Positions 35,894-45,042 of a DNA stretch of 64,000 nt are shown here, one piece after another (the stretch's first letter is position 1; each line of letters opens with the position of its first letter). Made by a program: the position numbers and the translations under genes. The notes under the pieces were generated by a model. That model did no database searches. It was given only the letters and a program-made list of their open reading frames with translations, and had not been told where the DNA came from. Source of the stretch: an uncultured Lachnospiraceae bacterium (lineage in GTDB: Bacteria; Bacillota; Clostridia; Lachnospirales; Lachnospiraceae); NCBI GenBank assembly GCA_944376125.1, contig CALWBQ010000034.1, positions 62,001 through 126,000 of the forward strand. Direction: 5' to 3'.

Positions 35894-36721
35894 TTAGCCC
35901 TTAATACCGCTGGCAGCCACGCCTTCTACGAAGAATCTCTGGCAGCTCAGGAATATAATGACAACCGGAATCAGGGAGCATACAGATGCAGCCATGATGT
36001 ATGCATAGTCAGCACCGTACTGGGAAATAAAGGTACGGATACCAAGCTGAACCGTCTTCTTCTCCTGGGTCTTTAAGTAGATCAACGGACCCATAAAGTC
36101 GTTCCACACATTGGTGAATGTAAAGATTGTCAGAGTAGCCATAGCCGGCTTTCCTAATGGGAATACAACCTTCCGGAAAATACCGTACTCATTCAGGCCG
36201 TCGATCCGGGCTGCCTCGCACAGCTCATTGGGGATGCTGAGGTAGAACTGACGGATCAGGAATACGCCGAATGCAGAGAATGACTGCATCAGGATCAGTC
36301 CCAGATGAGTGTCGTTTAATCCTATCTTAGAAATTAAAACGAACTGAGGAATCATATATACCTGCCACGGCACTGCGATGGTGGTAACGTACATTAAGAA
36401 AATTGTGTCTCTTCCTTTAAATCTGCATTTTGTGAAACCGTAAGCTGCGAAACAGCTGGTGCACAGCTGAATGATCGTGGTGATGATGGTCAACTTTGCA
36501 GTGTTCTTAAAATACGTTAACAGCGGAATCTTTTCCCAAATTCTCTGGTAGTTTTCCCAGTGCATAACCTGGGGCCACCACTGCATAGGAACGGAAAATA
36601 CGTCTTTGTTCTCTTTCAGAGAAGAAATTACCATCCAATAGAAGGGAACCAGCATGAACACAGTAAGGGCGATCAGCAGTACGTATAAAAAGATTTTTGT
36701 TGCTTTCTGTTTCTTTTCCAT
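35894..36721 (-). CDS. ABC sugar transporter permease, MalG type
   Basis: A 275-residue inner-membrane permease with six helices and the EAA loop ELCEAARIDGLNEYGIFRKVVFPLGKP that contacts the ATPase. The C-terminus ends in RFFVEGVAASGIKG, typical of the MalG/CUT1 group. It follows the partner permease by 15 bases. No ATPase gene is in the operon, so a shared MsmX-type ATPase elsewhere is expected. Confidence 0.93.
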   Translation of the reverse strand: MEKKQKATKIFLYVLLIALTVFMLVPFYWMVISSLKENKDVFSVPMQWWPQVMHWENYQRIWEKIPLLTYFKNTAKLTIITTIIQLCTSCFAAYGFTKCRFKGRDTIFLMYVTTIAVPWQVYMIPQFVLISKIGLNDTHLGLILMQSFSAFGVFLIRQFYLSIPNELCEAARIDGLNEYGIFRKVVFPLGKPAMATLTIFTFTNVWNDFMGPLIYLKTQEKKTVQLGIRTFISQYGADYAYIMAASVCSLIPVVIIFLSCQRFFVEGVAASGIKG

Positions 36722-36736
36722 CTCTCTTCCTCCCTC

Positions 36737-37654
36737 TTACATGTCTCTGGACCATTTCTTTTCGCCGCGGAACTGAATCAGGGTGATTACCAGCACTACA
36801 GCAAACAGAACGATAGCACCTGCGCTGGCCGGACCCAGCTCCCAGCTTGTAAAGGCTTTCTCATAGATATAGTTAACCAGAGTCTTGGTGGAGTTGCCAG
36901 GACCGCCGCCGGTCATAACGTATACCAGGTCGAATACCTTGAAGCACTGAATGGTCAGCATGATTAAAACGAAGAATGTGGTAGGCGTCAGCATAGGAAT
37001 TGTGATATATCTCAGCTTCTGCCAGCTGTTTGCGCCGTCCAGGCTGGCTGCCTCATACAGCTCGCCGCTGATGCCCTGCAGAGCTGCCAGATAAACAATC
37101 ATATAGTATCCCATGTACTTCCATATACTTACAATCGATATGGCCACCATAGCCCAGTCTGTACTGACGACCCATCTGGGAGGATTATCGATTCCGATAA
37201 ATTTCAGGAATTGGTTGATCGGGCCGAAATCTGGCTGGAACAGCATGTTCCACACAGCACCTACTGCCACGATAGAAGCAATGTAGGGGAAATAGAACGC
37301 GGTACGGAAGATCGCCACACCTTTTAATTTGTTGTTCAGGAGCACTGCCAGAAGCAGAGCCAGGATCAAAGTCGGGATAACGGTCATCAATGCATACTGG
37401 ATTGTGTGAACAAAAGAGCTTCTGAAGACTCTATCCCCAAAAATGTCAGCGAAATTTGCCAGGCCGACAAATTTCATGGGTGCCTGAGATGCATCCCACT
37501 CCATAACGCTCAAGACAAAGGAAAAGCATACCGGAAGGAATACAAAGAGGGAATATCCCACCAAGTTAGGGATAATAAAAGAATATCCTACCAGATTGGT
37601 CCGAATCGCACGTTTCTGATGGGAAGTCAAGCCACCGGCTTTTTTCTCGCTCAT
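36737..37654 (-). CDS. ABC sugar transporter permease, MalF type
   Basis: A 305-residue permease with six membrane segments (the first near residues 22-45) and EAA loop GELYEAASLDGANSWQKLRYITIPML. It belongs to the CUT1 oligosaccharide transporters and would pair with the MalG-type subunit downstream. A terminator hairpin upstream (37685-37730) probably lowers its expression below that of the binding protein. Confidence 0.93.
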   Translation of the reverse strand: MSEKKAGGLTSHQKRAIRTNLVGYSFIIPNLVGYSLFVFLPVCFSFVLSVMEWDASQAPMKFVGLANFADIFGDRVFRSSFVHTIQYALMTVIPTLILALLLAVLLNNKLKGVAIFRTAFYFPYIASIVAVGAVWNMLFQPDFGPINQFLKFIGIDNPPRWVVSTDWAMVAISIVSIWKYMGYYMIVYLAALQGISGELYEAASLDGANSWQKLRYITIPMLTPTTFFVLIMLTIQCFKVFDLVYVMTGGGPGNSTKTLVNYIYEKAFTSWELGPASAGAIVLFAVVLVITLIQFRGEKKWSRDM

Positions 37655-37684
37655 AATTTACCTCCTTCTTTACATAACCTGCAT

Positions 37685-37730
37685 AAAAAGAGAGCGCACC
37701 TTCAGGATGCTTTCTAAGGGAGCGCTCTCT
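37685..37730 (-). terminator. Leaky intercistronic terminator between binding protein and permease genes
   Basis: AGAGAGCGC pairs with GCGCTCTCT (37689-37697 with 37722-37730), followed on the minus strand by TTTTTATGC. Placed after the first gene of the operon, it should raise the binding protein over the permeases, as in many sugar ABC operons. Confidence 0.8.
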
Positions 37731-37759
37731 TGTTGGTTGCTATTTTATGCGGCTGCGTT

Positions 37760-39121
37760 TTACCATCCCTTGATTTCAGCTACTCTGGTAGTCAGCTCTT
37801 CGATACCTTCATCAACGGTGTACTCACCGATCATAATCATATCGTGAACTTCGTTCAGCACTGTACGAATCTCTTCGATCTGAGGATCCAGAGGACGGTC
37901 AAATACATAGTGAGTATAGTTCAGAGCTTCCTTGTTGCTGTCACCCTCCGGGAAGAACTCGTTGGAAGCGATCGTATTGATGGACTCCTCTGTCTGGATA
38001 CCGGTAAATACGCCTACGCCTGCCAGGATGTTTGCAGCTTCCTCAGAAGAAGCAAATTTTACGAAATCCCAAGCCAGATCAGGCTGGTCAGTAAATGCGC
38101 TGATAGATACAGGTGTGATAGCACCTACAGTGTATCCGCTCTCGCCTTCAGAGTGAGGAATGTTGGCAACGCCCCAGTTGAAGTTGGTCTCGCCTTCCTG
38201 ATTGGACTGTTCCATAGTAGCGATGAACCAGGTTCCCATCGGCATCATAGCGCACTGCTGATTCTTAAATACAGAAGCGTACTGGATGTTGGAGGTCTTT
38301 AAGGTAGCGTAGTCCTGAATGTAGCCATTGTTCTGAAGCATTAATGCATCCTCATACCAGGGCTTTAAGAAGCTGTAGTCCTTCTCAACTACGGTGTGCT
38401 CGCCATCCTGTACAGCCCAGTTGGTTACCAGTGCCTGCCAGGTGTGGTTGTGGCTGCCGTATACTTTGGAGCTGCCCTCGCCGGAAGTCATCTTTGCTGC
38501 CAGGTCATAGTACTCTTGCCAAGTCATATCGTTGGAAGGATACTCAACGCCTGCTGCATCGAACAGGTCTTTGTTGTAATACAGAACATACCAGTCATTT
38601 CTGTAAGGCATGCCGTATGTAGCGCCATTGTAAAGGAGCTGCTCAAAAGCGCCGTTGTAAACAGATGTGTCAACGCTGTCCTGAGCGATGAAGTCATCCA
38701 GAGGCATAAGCTGGTTCTTATCTGCCATCTGAAGCATGGAACCCATATCCTTTACGAAGATAACATCCGGGTCTGCTGCCGCTGCAGATAAGCTGATGCC
38801 CAGAGAGTTATTGTACTCATCTGCGGATGTGTCGATAACTTTGATCTTAACGTTGGGGTTCTTAGCCTCATAAGCCTCTACGACTGCAGAGAACTGAGGT
38901 GAAGTCTCATAGTCCCAAGTGGTAATAGAAAGTTCAACCTGCTCGCCGCTGGCTGCGGTCTCCCCTTCTGCTGCTGTAGTGTCGGCTGCAGCATCCCCTG
39001 CTGCTGTGGTAGTTGCTTCAGCTGCTGCTGTGGTAGCGGTATCGCCGCTTCCGCCGCATGCTGCCAGGCTAAGTACCATAGTGGAAGCCATTGTTGCTGC
39101 AACAATCTTTTTAAGTCTCAT
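37760..39121 (-). CDS. Extracellular solute-binding lipoprotein (oligosaccharide)
   Basis: A 453-residue family 1 binding protein. A signal peptide ends in the lipobox LAACGG, so the mature protein is anchored through a cysteine near residue 22; an Ala/Thr/Glu-rich linker follows to residue 60. The ligand-binding fold starts QVELSITTWDYETSPQF. It should capture the sulfated or uronate oligosaccharide outside the cell for the two permeases. GGGAGG precedes the ATG. It is transcribed away from the yesM gene across a 209-base AT-rich control region. Confidence 0.93.
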   Translation of the reverse strand: MRLKKIVAATMASTMVLSLAACGGSGDTATTAAAEATTTAAGDAAADTTAAEGETAASGEQVELSITTWDYETSPQFSAVVEAYEAKNPNVKIKVIDTSADEYNNSLGISLSAAAADPDVIFVKDMGSMLQMADKNQLMPLDDFIAQDSVDTSVYNGAFEQLLYNGATYGMPYRNDWYVLYYNKDLFDAAGVEYPSNDMTWQEYYDLAAKMTSGEGSSKVYGSHNHTWQALVTNWAVQDGEHTVVEKDYSFLKPWYEDALMLQNNGYIQDYATLKTSNIQYASVFKNQQCAMMPMGTWFIATMEQSNQEGETNFNWGVANIPHSEGESGYTVGAITPVSISAFTDQPDLAWDFVKFASSEEAANILAGVGVFTGIQTEESINTIASNEFFPEGDSNKEALNYTHYVFDRPLDPQIEEIRTVLNEVHDMIMIGEYTVDEGIEELTTRVAEIKGW

Positions 39122-39330
39122 AGCAAATTCCTCCCTTGTTTTGATGGTTTTACTTTACCAGAAAAATACATAAAAATCCATTTTTAAAATTCAGAATTCT
39201 ATTACTTTTTACTATTTTTCATATATTATTTTCATATTCATATACTTTTTTCATCTTTTCTACCCATTTTTTACTTTTTTCATATATAATAGAAGCACCG
39301 GCCAATGCCTCAGAAGGAGAATCGGAGCAT
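39122..39330. promoter_or_regulatory. AT-rich divergent control region with repeated TTTTTCATATAT motifs
   Basis: Motifs TTTTTCATATAT (39215-39226), TTTTCATATTCATATAC (39229-39245) and TTTTTTCATATATAAT (39275-39290) recur between the binding-protein gene and yesM. The last includes a TATAAT that can serve as the yesM -10 element. They are candidate sites for the AraC-type regulator YesN encoded next door, by position only. Confidence 0.45.
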
Positions 39331-41109
39331 ATGAAAACACAAGCCTATATTCCTAAGACATTTCAGCGGAAAATCATTTTATACAATCTTATAATTGTCA
39401 TCGCCATCGCCTCTGTCATCAGCTACTATAACTTTACCTCCTATAAAAATGATACTATAGAGATTGAGACGCGAAATTCCCAAAACACAATCCAGCTGCT
39501 GGCCGAGCGGCTGGATCTGGCTTACCAGGAAATGATCAACCTTTTGCTGAACTGTTCCGAGCGCCAGTCCCAATTTTTTTCCAGCTACAGCATTTCTGAC
39601 AGTTCCTACATGGAATTAAATGCCTCGAAAGTCCTGAAAGATTACTGTGCCATTTCCGGCTACAGCGAGTATATCTTCCGGCTGTCGCTATATGACAAGG
39701 ATCGCTTTTTTCTCCAGGCCGGGAGCCTGGCCGGCTCCTCCACAGACTTGGAATACATTATGTCCTCGCCATGGTTCCAGGAAAGGCTGTACCTAAATAC
39801 TAACCAATATACCCTTACCTTGGTGGACAATCCCTTTCCCATCGGAAAAGGCTCAACACCCCAAATTTTTTCCCTTGTCCGTCCCTTAAACTACCGGTAC
39901 GGGCAGGCTCCGGAAGACTCCTGGGTATTCCTGGCGATCTCCCCCAGGCTATATACAGACGCCCTCCAGAGCCTTGGCGGAAACCATCTGCTCTACGCCG
40001 CCTGCGCTGACAATGCCGTCATCACAGCACCGGACGGAGACCCCTTTGACGGTGAGGCAGTGGCTTCCTATCTCAATGATCTGGGAAAATCGGATGGTTC
40101 TGTTCGCCTTACCCTAAACCAGGAGCCGGTTATCGTCTCATACCACAAACACAGCGTCAGCGGAATTCTGCTCTTCGAAATCCTGCCGATCTCTTCTATT
40201 GTCATAGACCAGCAGGTAGTGGTACGGACCATCGCTATTATTTTCTTTTTCTGCCTGGTGATCGGCCTCGGCCTGTCATACCTGATCTCCAGACAGCTAG
40301 GCCGCCCGATCCTCCGTCTGATCAACCGGCTGGATCTGATTGCAAAAGGGGATTTTTCACCAGATCCAGCCATTGAAAGCAACGATGAGATCGGCATCAT
40401 CGGCCGCCACATCAATCAGATGTCTGGCCAGATCAACGCTCTGATTGACACCCGCATCCAGGGAGAAAAAGAAAAAAAGGATCTGGAGCTGAAGATGCTT
40501 CAAGCCCAGATCAATCCCCATTTTCTGTACAATACCCTGGATTCTATCAAGTGGATCGCCACTATCCAGAAAAACAGCGGCATTGTTCAGACTGTGACTT
40601 CTCTCTCGTCTCTCCTAAAAAACATGGCGAAGGGGTTCAATGAGAAAGTCACCCTGCAGCAAGAGTTAGATTTTCTCAATGATTACGTTATTATTGAAAA
40701 AGTCCGGTATGTGGAAATGTTCGATATTGACATCCAGGTTGATTCCCCGGAATTATACCAGGCTCAGATCATCAAGCTGACTCTTCAGCCCTTGGTAGAA
40801 AATGCCATATTTAATGGGATTGAGCCGTCCGGCCGCATGGGCATCATCCAGATCCACGCCTGGGCAGAAAACAGTGTTCTCAAGGTCAGCGTCCGGGACA
40901 ACGGAATTGGAATGTCCGAAGAACAGTGCAGAAAGATTTTGACCGATACTGCCCGCGTAACGAGAAGCACCATGAGCGGCATTGGCCTCCCCAATGTAGA
41001 CCGAAGGATCAAGCTGGTATATGGAGATCAATACGGTCTGACCATCACCAGCGAGCTAGATCAATATACCCAGATAACGATTTCTATTCCTCTGGAAATT
41101 ATACAATAG
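39331..41109 (+). CDS. yesM: YesM-type sensor histidine kinase
   Basis: A 592-residue kinase. N-terminal membrane helix (about 18-36), an extracellular sensor of about 250 residues, a second helix (about 300-320) and a HAMP linker (RQLGRPILRLINRLDLIAKGDF). The cytoplasmic His_kinase motif QAQINPHFLYNTLDSIKW carries the phosphorylated His; the ATPase domain has VENAIFNG and VRDNGIGMS. This family senses sugars in gut Firmicutes and pairs with AraC-type response regulators, as here (next gene 19 bases on). It probably detects the glycan handled by the divergent operon. Confidence 0.92.
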   Translation: MKTQAYIPKTFQRKIILYNLIIVIAIASVISYYNFTSYKNDTIEIETRNSQNTIQLLAERLDLAYQEMINLLLNCSERQSQFFSSYSISDSSYMELNASKVLKDYCAISGYSEYIFRLSLYDKDRFFLQAGSLAGSSTDLEYIMSSPWFQERLYLNTNQYTLTLVDNPFPIGKGSTPQIFSLVRPLNYRYGQAPEDSWVFLAISPRLYTDALQSLGGNHLLYAACADNAVITAPDGDPFDGEAVASYLNDLGKSDGSVRLTLNQEPVIVSYHKHSVSGILLFEILPISSIVIDQQVVVRTIAIIFFFCLVIGLGLSYLISRQLGRPILRLINRLDLIAKGDFSPDPAIESNDEIGIIGRHINQMSGQINALIDTRIQGEKEKKDLELKMLQAQINPHFLYNTLDSIKWIATIQKNSGIVQTVTSLSSLLKNMAKGFNEKVTLQQELDFLNDYVIIEKVRYVEMFDIDIQVDSPELYQAQIIKLTLQPLVENAIFNGIEPSGRMGIIQIHAWAENSVLKVSVRDNGIGMSEEQCRKILTDTARVTRSTMSGIGLPNVDRRIKLVYGDQYGLTITSELDQYTQITISIPLEIIQ

Positions 41110-41128
41110 TATACAGGAGCGTAAATCT

Positions 41129-42748
41129 ATGTATCGAGTAATTTTAATTGATGATGAACCATTAATTTTAGCTGGAATTGCATCCCTGATCAACTGGGAA
41201 GAAAATGACTGTGTGATTGTAGGAAAGTCCACGATTGCCACTCAGGCAAAAGAAATGATCCTGGAACTGAACCCAGATATCGTCATCACTGACATCCGGA
41301 TGCCAGTGATGAATGGCCTGGAGCTCATTGAATCCTGCAAGCGGGAGGGCTGTCAATTTGAATTTATTGTTCTCACAAATCTGGAAGAGTTCAATCTCGC
41401 CCGTAAAGCGCTGACCCTGGGAGCCGTAGATTATCTAGTCAAGCTCAACCTCTCCCCGGAAGATTTATGCTCAACCTTGGAGCGCGCAAAAAAACGCTGC
41501 CAGCTTAGCCACAAAGACTTCAGCCCTGCCCAGGGCGGCCGCCAGTCCGGCCTGGAGTCTGTCCGGCTCTATCTAAGACAGGTGATCCATGCCAGGCTTG
41601 CCTCTGATATCCTGCTTCCGGATGCCGCAGCCAGCAGCCTTTTTCCATACCCCTTTGTAGTGCTGTTCTCCCTCTGTCCCAATCACGTGTACTTTCACTC
41701 TGAGGAGGATCCCTATGATTTCTGTTCCATCTCCAATCAGATAGAAGACATTGTTGTAAAAATATCGGATCGTTTCTTTTCCTCGTCTATCCTGATGGAA
41801 TACGATGGAAAAAATACGTATCTTCTGACAGCCTCCCTGCCGGAAAATGGGGATATGAAAACTCTTCTGTCAGAATTTGTGAACCGAACCACGACAGCTC
41901 TCACGACCTATTTTGAACTGGGAGCGGTGTACGGCGCCAGCCAGCCCAAGACCTCCCTGGCTGAGATCCCTGTGGCTCTGTCGGAGGCCAGAACCGCCCT
42001 GGAATATTATTACTACAATTCCTCCAGTCCTCTGGTCATCTTTGACCATCAAAGCTACCACGTAAGCCAGGCAAAAAATTTTAATATCAACTTTTTTAAA
42101 AAAGATCTGGCGGCCTCTGTCCAGCAGAACGACAGCGCCCGGCTCAGAGCAATTTTTCAGCAGATTATTGATCTCTTTTCATCCTGTATGCCGCGAAAAG
42201 AGCAGGCTATCAGTGCCTGCATCAACATTTATACCTATCTTTACTCCTTCTTTGAAGGGGACAAGGAAGATTACCAGGAAATCTTCCCCTATACCATCAA
42301 TATTGCCGATCAGCTTGGCCATTTCAACTGTCTGGCAGATATTTTAAAGTGGCTGGAGAGTTTCTGCGATAAACTCTGCACCCTTCTGTCGGAGCGCAAA
42401 GAAACCCGCTCTGACACGCTGGTAGAGCAGGCCAAGGCTTTCATCAACAGCCACTACTCGGAAAAGCTCGCTCTGGCCGATGTCTCTGAATATTTAAATA
42501 TTAGTTCCGGCCACCTGAGCAATACCTTCAAAAAGTTTACTGGTGTAACCATCTCCGACTATATCGCCTCCGTAAAAATCGACCATGCGAAAGAGCTGAT
42601 CGACACCCATAAATATCTGATGTATGAGATTTCTGACCTCTTGGGCTTTGAAAATCCATATTATTTCAGCAAAGTTTTTAAAAAGGTAACGGGTATCGCC
42701 CCCAGAGAGTATGAAAACCGAAGCAGCCATAGAACCAGTGAATTCTAA
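41129..42748 (+). CDS. yesN: YesN-type response regulator with AraC DNA-binding domain
   Basis: A 539-residue regulator. The receiver domain has acidic residues Asp8-Asp9, phosphoacceptor Asp55 (IVITDIRMPVMNG) and the Thr/Lys switch. A long middle region (about 150-420) is variable. The C-terminus holds two AraC-type helix-turn-helix units, with LADVSEYLNISSGHLSNTFKKFTG and EISDLLGFENPYYFSKVFKKVTG. It is expected to activate the oligosaccharide transport and degradation operon. It is followed by a terminator hairpin. Confidence 0.92.
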   Translation: MYRVILIDDEPLILAGIASLINWEENDCVIVGKSTIATQAKEMILELNPDIVITDIRMPVMNGLELIESCKREGCQFEFIVLTNLEEFNLARKALTLGAVDYLVKLNLSPEDLCSTLERAKKRCQLSHKDFSPAQGGRQSGLESVRLYLRQVIHARLASDILLPDAAASSLFPYPFVVLFSLCPNHVYFHSEEDPYDFCSISNQIEDIVVKISDRFFSSSILMEYDGKNTYLLTASLPENGDMKTLLSEFVNRTTTALTTYFELGAVYGASQPKTSLAEIPVALSEARTALEYYYYNSSSPLVIFDHQSYHVSQAKNFNINFFKKDLAASVQQNDSARLRAIFQQIIDLFSSCMPRKEQAISACINIYTYLYSFFEGDKEDYQEIFPYTINIADQLGHFNCLADILKWLESFCDKLCTLLSERKETRSDTLVEQAKAFINSHYSEKLALADVSEYLNISSGHLSNTFKKFTGVTISDYIASVKIDHAKELIDTHKYLMYEISDLLGFENPYYFSKVFKKVTGIAPREYENRSSHRTSEF

Positions 42749-42764
42749 AGGAGCGGCGGAAGAA

Positions 42765-42801
42765 AAATGGGAGACGCGCATCATTGCGCTGCCTCCCATT
42801 T
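42765..42801. terminator. Bidirectional terminator between yesN and the ABC exporter operon
   Basis: AAATGGGAG pairs with CTCCCATTT (42765-42773 with 42793-42801); an inner GCGC/GCGC stem adds stability. CTTTTG follows on the plus strand and TTTTTC on the minus strand. It separates two convergent units. Confidence 0.75.
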
Positions 42802-42834
42802 CTTTTGAATTGCCCTCATTCCCTATGAAAGCAA

Positions 42835-45042
42835 TCACCGCATCTGGTTTTCCAACTCCGCCTTCAGCGCCTGGACAACAAAGTCCGGCTCTTCCCCCAC
42901 CGGGAATCTGGCTGTCACATTGGACTGGCTGCCATTCTCATTCCGGATCGTGATGTAGATAACCGGCGTTTCTATTTCTGCAAGCCAGTTCATATTAAGA
43001 TAATCTTCCAGGACAGCGTTGGCAAGAATTTCCTTTATCTCCTCCTGATTCCGGTAGCTTACCTGATAGAAAATATAGCGCTCTGAGGATGCCATGAAAT
43101 CTTCACTGCTCTCCTGAGCCATCGCGCTGGAATCTTCTATTATAATTTCCTCAGCCTGCACATGATCCCAGACAGTCTCCGGCTCCATGCCCGCCTGCCT
43201 CATCAATTCCAGTGTCCTGACAAAAGAGGGGTAGACCGGATAATAACCGCCGTCCTGAGCCCAGCTGTCATAGCTGTCTTCTTCTGTCTTAACGTCTGCA
43301 TATTCCGCCTCTGTCTCATCTAAAAACCGGAGCTGCGCTATGGGATTTTCGCTTTTCATAGTGTCAATATCAAGACCTCTCAGCTCCTCTTTGTATACCC
43401 GCAGAAGTTCTTGAACCTGCTCGCCGGAAGAAAGCTCCGCTGTCTGCAGAACCGTGCCTCCGCTGCTGACCCGGTACTCTGCGCGCACTACCTCCGTCTC
43501 ACTTTTAGACAGAATCGGATATTTTCCATACTGATACTGCGGATCCTCCCACAGTTCCTCCACAGCGTCCATGACTTCGGATAACGGCATACGGTAATAC
43601 CTTCTCCTCACTTTCCTGCCGTTTTTCAATGTGTACTGGATATTTACAGTTGTCCAGTACTCTCCCCCATCTGAATTCTCCTGATCTTCCGCCAAACCGT
43701 ATTCTATTCCTTTCGCTGCAATCTCCAGAACCGGCTGCAGGTTGGTGATCTTCATATGTTCAAACTGATAATCCAGATCATTTTTGTAATTCCGCACGGC
43801 ACTGCCGTCCTCTTTCCTGACAATCTCGTCATAGGTGATCCAGTAATCCTGCCCCAGATCCACAGCAGCCTCCGCCACCTGATCGACCTCCGGCAGGTAA
43901 GTATCGTACCCCAGCCAGTCATTTTTAAAGCAAAACAGGACTGCAAGCCCCGCCGCAGTGCAGACTGCAAGCTGCAGTTTGTGGGCAAAAAGTTTTCGGA
44001 AATCAAAGTGATAGATAATTTCAACAATACAGTGGCACAGCACAGCGCCTGCTACAACCCCAAATACGGCCCATCCGCTGGTAGAATGGAGGCCCCAGAA
44101 GAAAAGCCCGCCTGACAAGGAGAACAGCAGAACCAGGGCAATCCGTACTGCCGGTTTGCTGACAGAGAAGGCCATAGCCTTTCCTGCAGCTTCTGAAGGA
44201 CGTTTCTGATAGAGAATGGCTGCCAGAGCCGTTACCGCTGCCGCCGCGATCACGCTGACTGCGATCAGAGATGCGGCGCCCTCCCCTGGCTGAAGGCTGT
44301 TATAGGCCAGCAGGTAAAGAGAGCAGGGCGATATTCTTTCCAGAATATCCATAATCGTCCTCTCCCCATACGTGGGAAGATAGGTCCGGAAGAAAGTTGA
44401 AAAATACGCTGAGATTACGCTTCCCAGAGCTGGGAAATACAAGTAAAATACAGTGGTTCCCAGCAATCCCACCACCAGATTTCCTGTCATCATCATCGCC
44501 AGCACTGCAACACTGTACAAAAGCCAGAAGTAAAGCATGTGAAATGCCCATCCCACTGCTGCCGATGAGGCCACAGTTCCCAGGGAAACTCCGTACCCTG
44601 CTGCCACTCCCAGAGCCAAAACCAAGTTCAGCGCGTAGGCAGCCGCTGGAATCAGGAGTCCTGTGAGAAACGCTGCGGCAAAAAGTGTCGCCCTCTTCAC
44701 CGGAATGCTGTGATAGAAGTCTACCTTCTTCTTATTGTGAAGGTAAGAAAAGCTGGCAGCCCCGCAGACCACCGCAGCGGCGATCATCAGAACTATCATC
44801 ATCCCATTTTTGGAAGCTGACACATAGTTCAAAACTGTCTGGGTCAGAGTTTCTGTCCTGGACACCAGTATGATCTGCCCGCTTTTTACCATCGTATCGT
44901 ACCGCTCCGCCGCGTTGCTCAGGCCCAACGCCAAGCCTACCGGCATTGCAAAGAAAAATACCAGGAAAGCCAGGGCAGCCAGCCACAATTTTCTCTTCCA
45001 CTCTTCTTTCTCCAATTTAAAGAATAAGTTTTTTGATGTCAT
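42835..45042 (-). CDS. Large ABC-2-like transporter permease
   Basis: A 735-residue membrane protein: one helix at about 20-42, five or so between about 80 and 330, and two more to about 380, followed by a soluble C-terminal region of about 350 residues rich in acidic residues (DLGQDYWITYDEIVRKEDG onward). The architecture matches Firmicute exporters encoded next to YtrA-like regulators. Substrate is unknown; antimicrobial peptide or lipid-targeting antibiotic resistance is a common role. The ATG at 45042 follows GGAGG; it overlaps the ATPase gene by 26 bases. Confidence 0.82.
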   Translation of the reverse strand: MTSKNLFFKLEKEEWKRKLWLAALAFLVFFFAMPVGLALGLSNAAERYDTMVKSGQIILVSRTETLTQTVLNYVSASKNGMMIVLMIAAAVVCGAASFSYLHNKKKVDFYHSIPVKRATLFAAAFLTGLLIPAAAYALNLVLALGVAAGYGVSLGTVASSAAVGWAFHMLYFWLLYSVAVLAMMMTGNLVVGLLGTTVFYLYFPALGSVISAYFSTFFRTYLPTYGERTIMDILERISPCSLYLLAYNSLQPGEGAASLIAVSVIAAAAVTALAAILYQKRPSEAAGKAMAFSVSKPAVRIALVLLFSLSGGLFFWGLHSTSGWAVFGVVAGAVLCHCIVEIIYHFDFRKLFAHKLQLAVCTAAGLAVLFCFKNDWLGYDTYLPEVDQVAEAAVDLGQDYWITYDEIVRKEDGSAVRNYKNDLDYQFEHMKITNLQPVLEIAAKGIEYGLAEDQENSDGGEYWTTVNIQYTLKNGRKVRRRYYRMPLSEVMDAVEELWEDPQYQYGKYPILSKSETEVVRAEYRVSSGGTVLQTAELSSGEQVQELLRVYKEELRGLDIDTMKSENPIAQLRFLDETEAEYADVKTEEDSYDSWAQDGGYYPVYPSFVRTLELMRQAGMEPETVWDHVQAEEIIIEDSSAMAQESSEDFMASSERYIFYQVSYRNQEEIKEILANAVLEDYLNMNWLAEIETPVIYITIRNENGSQSNVTARFPVGEEPDFVVQALKAELENQMR

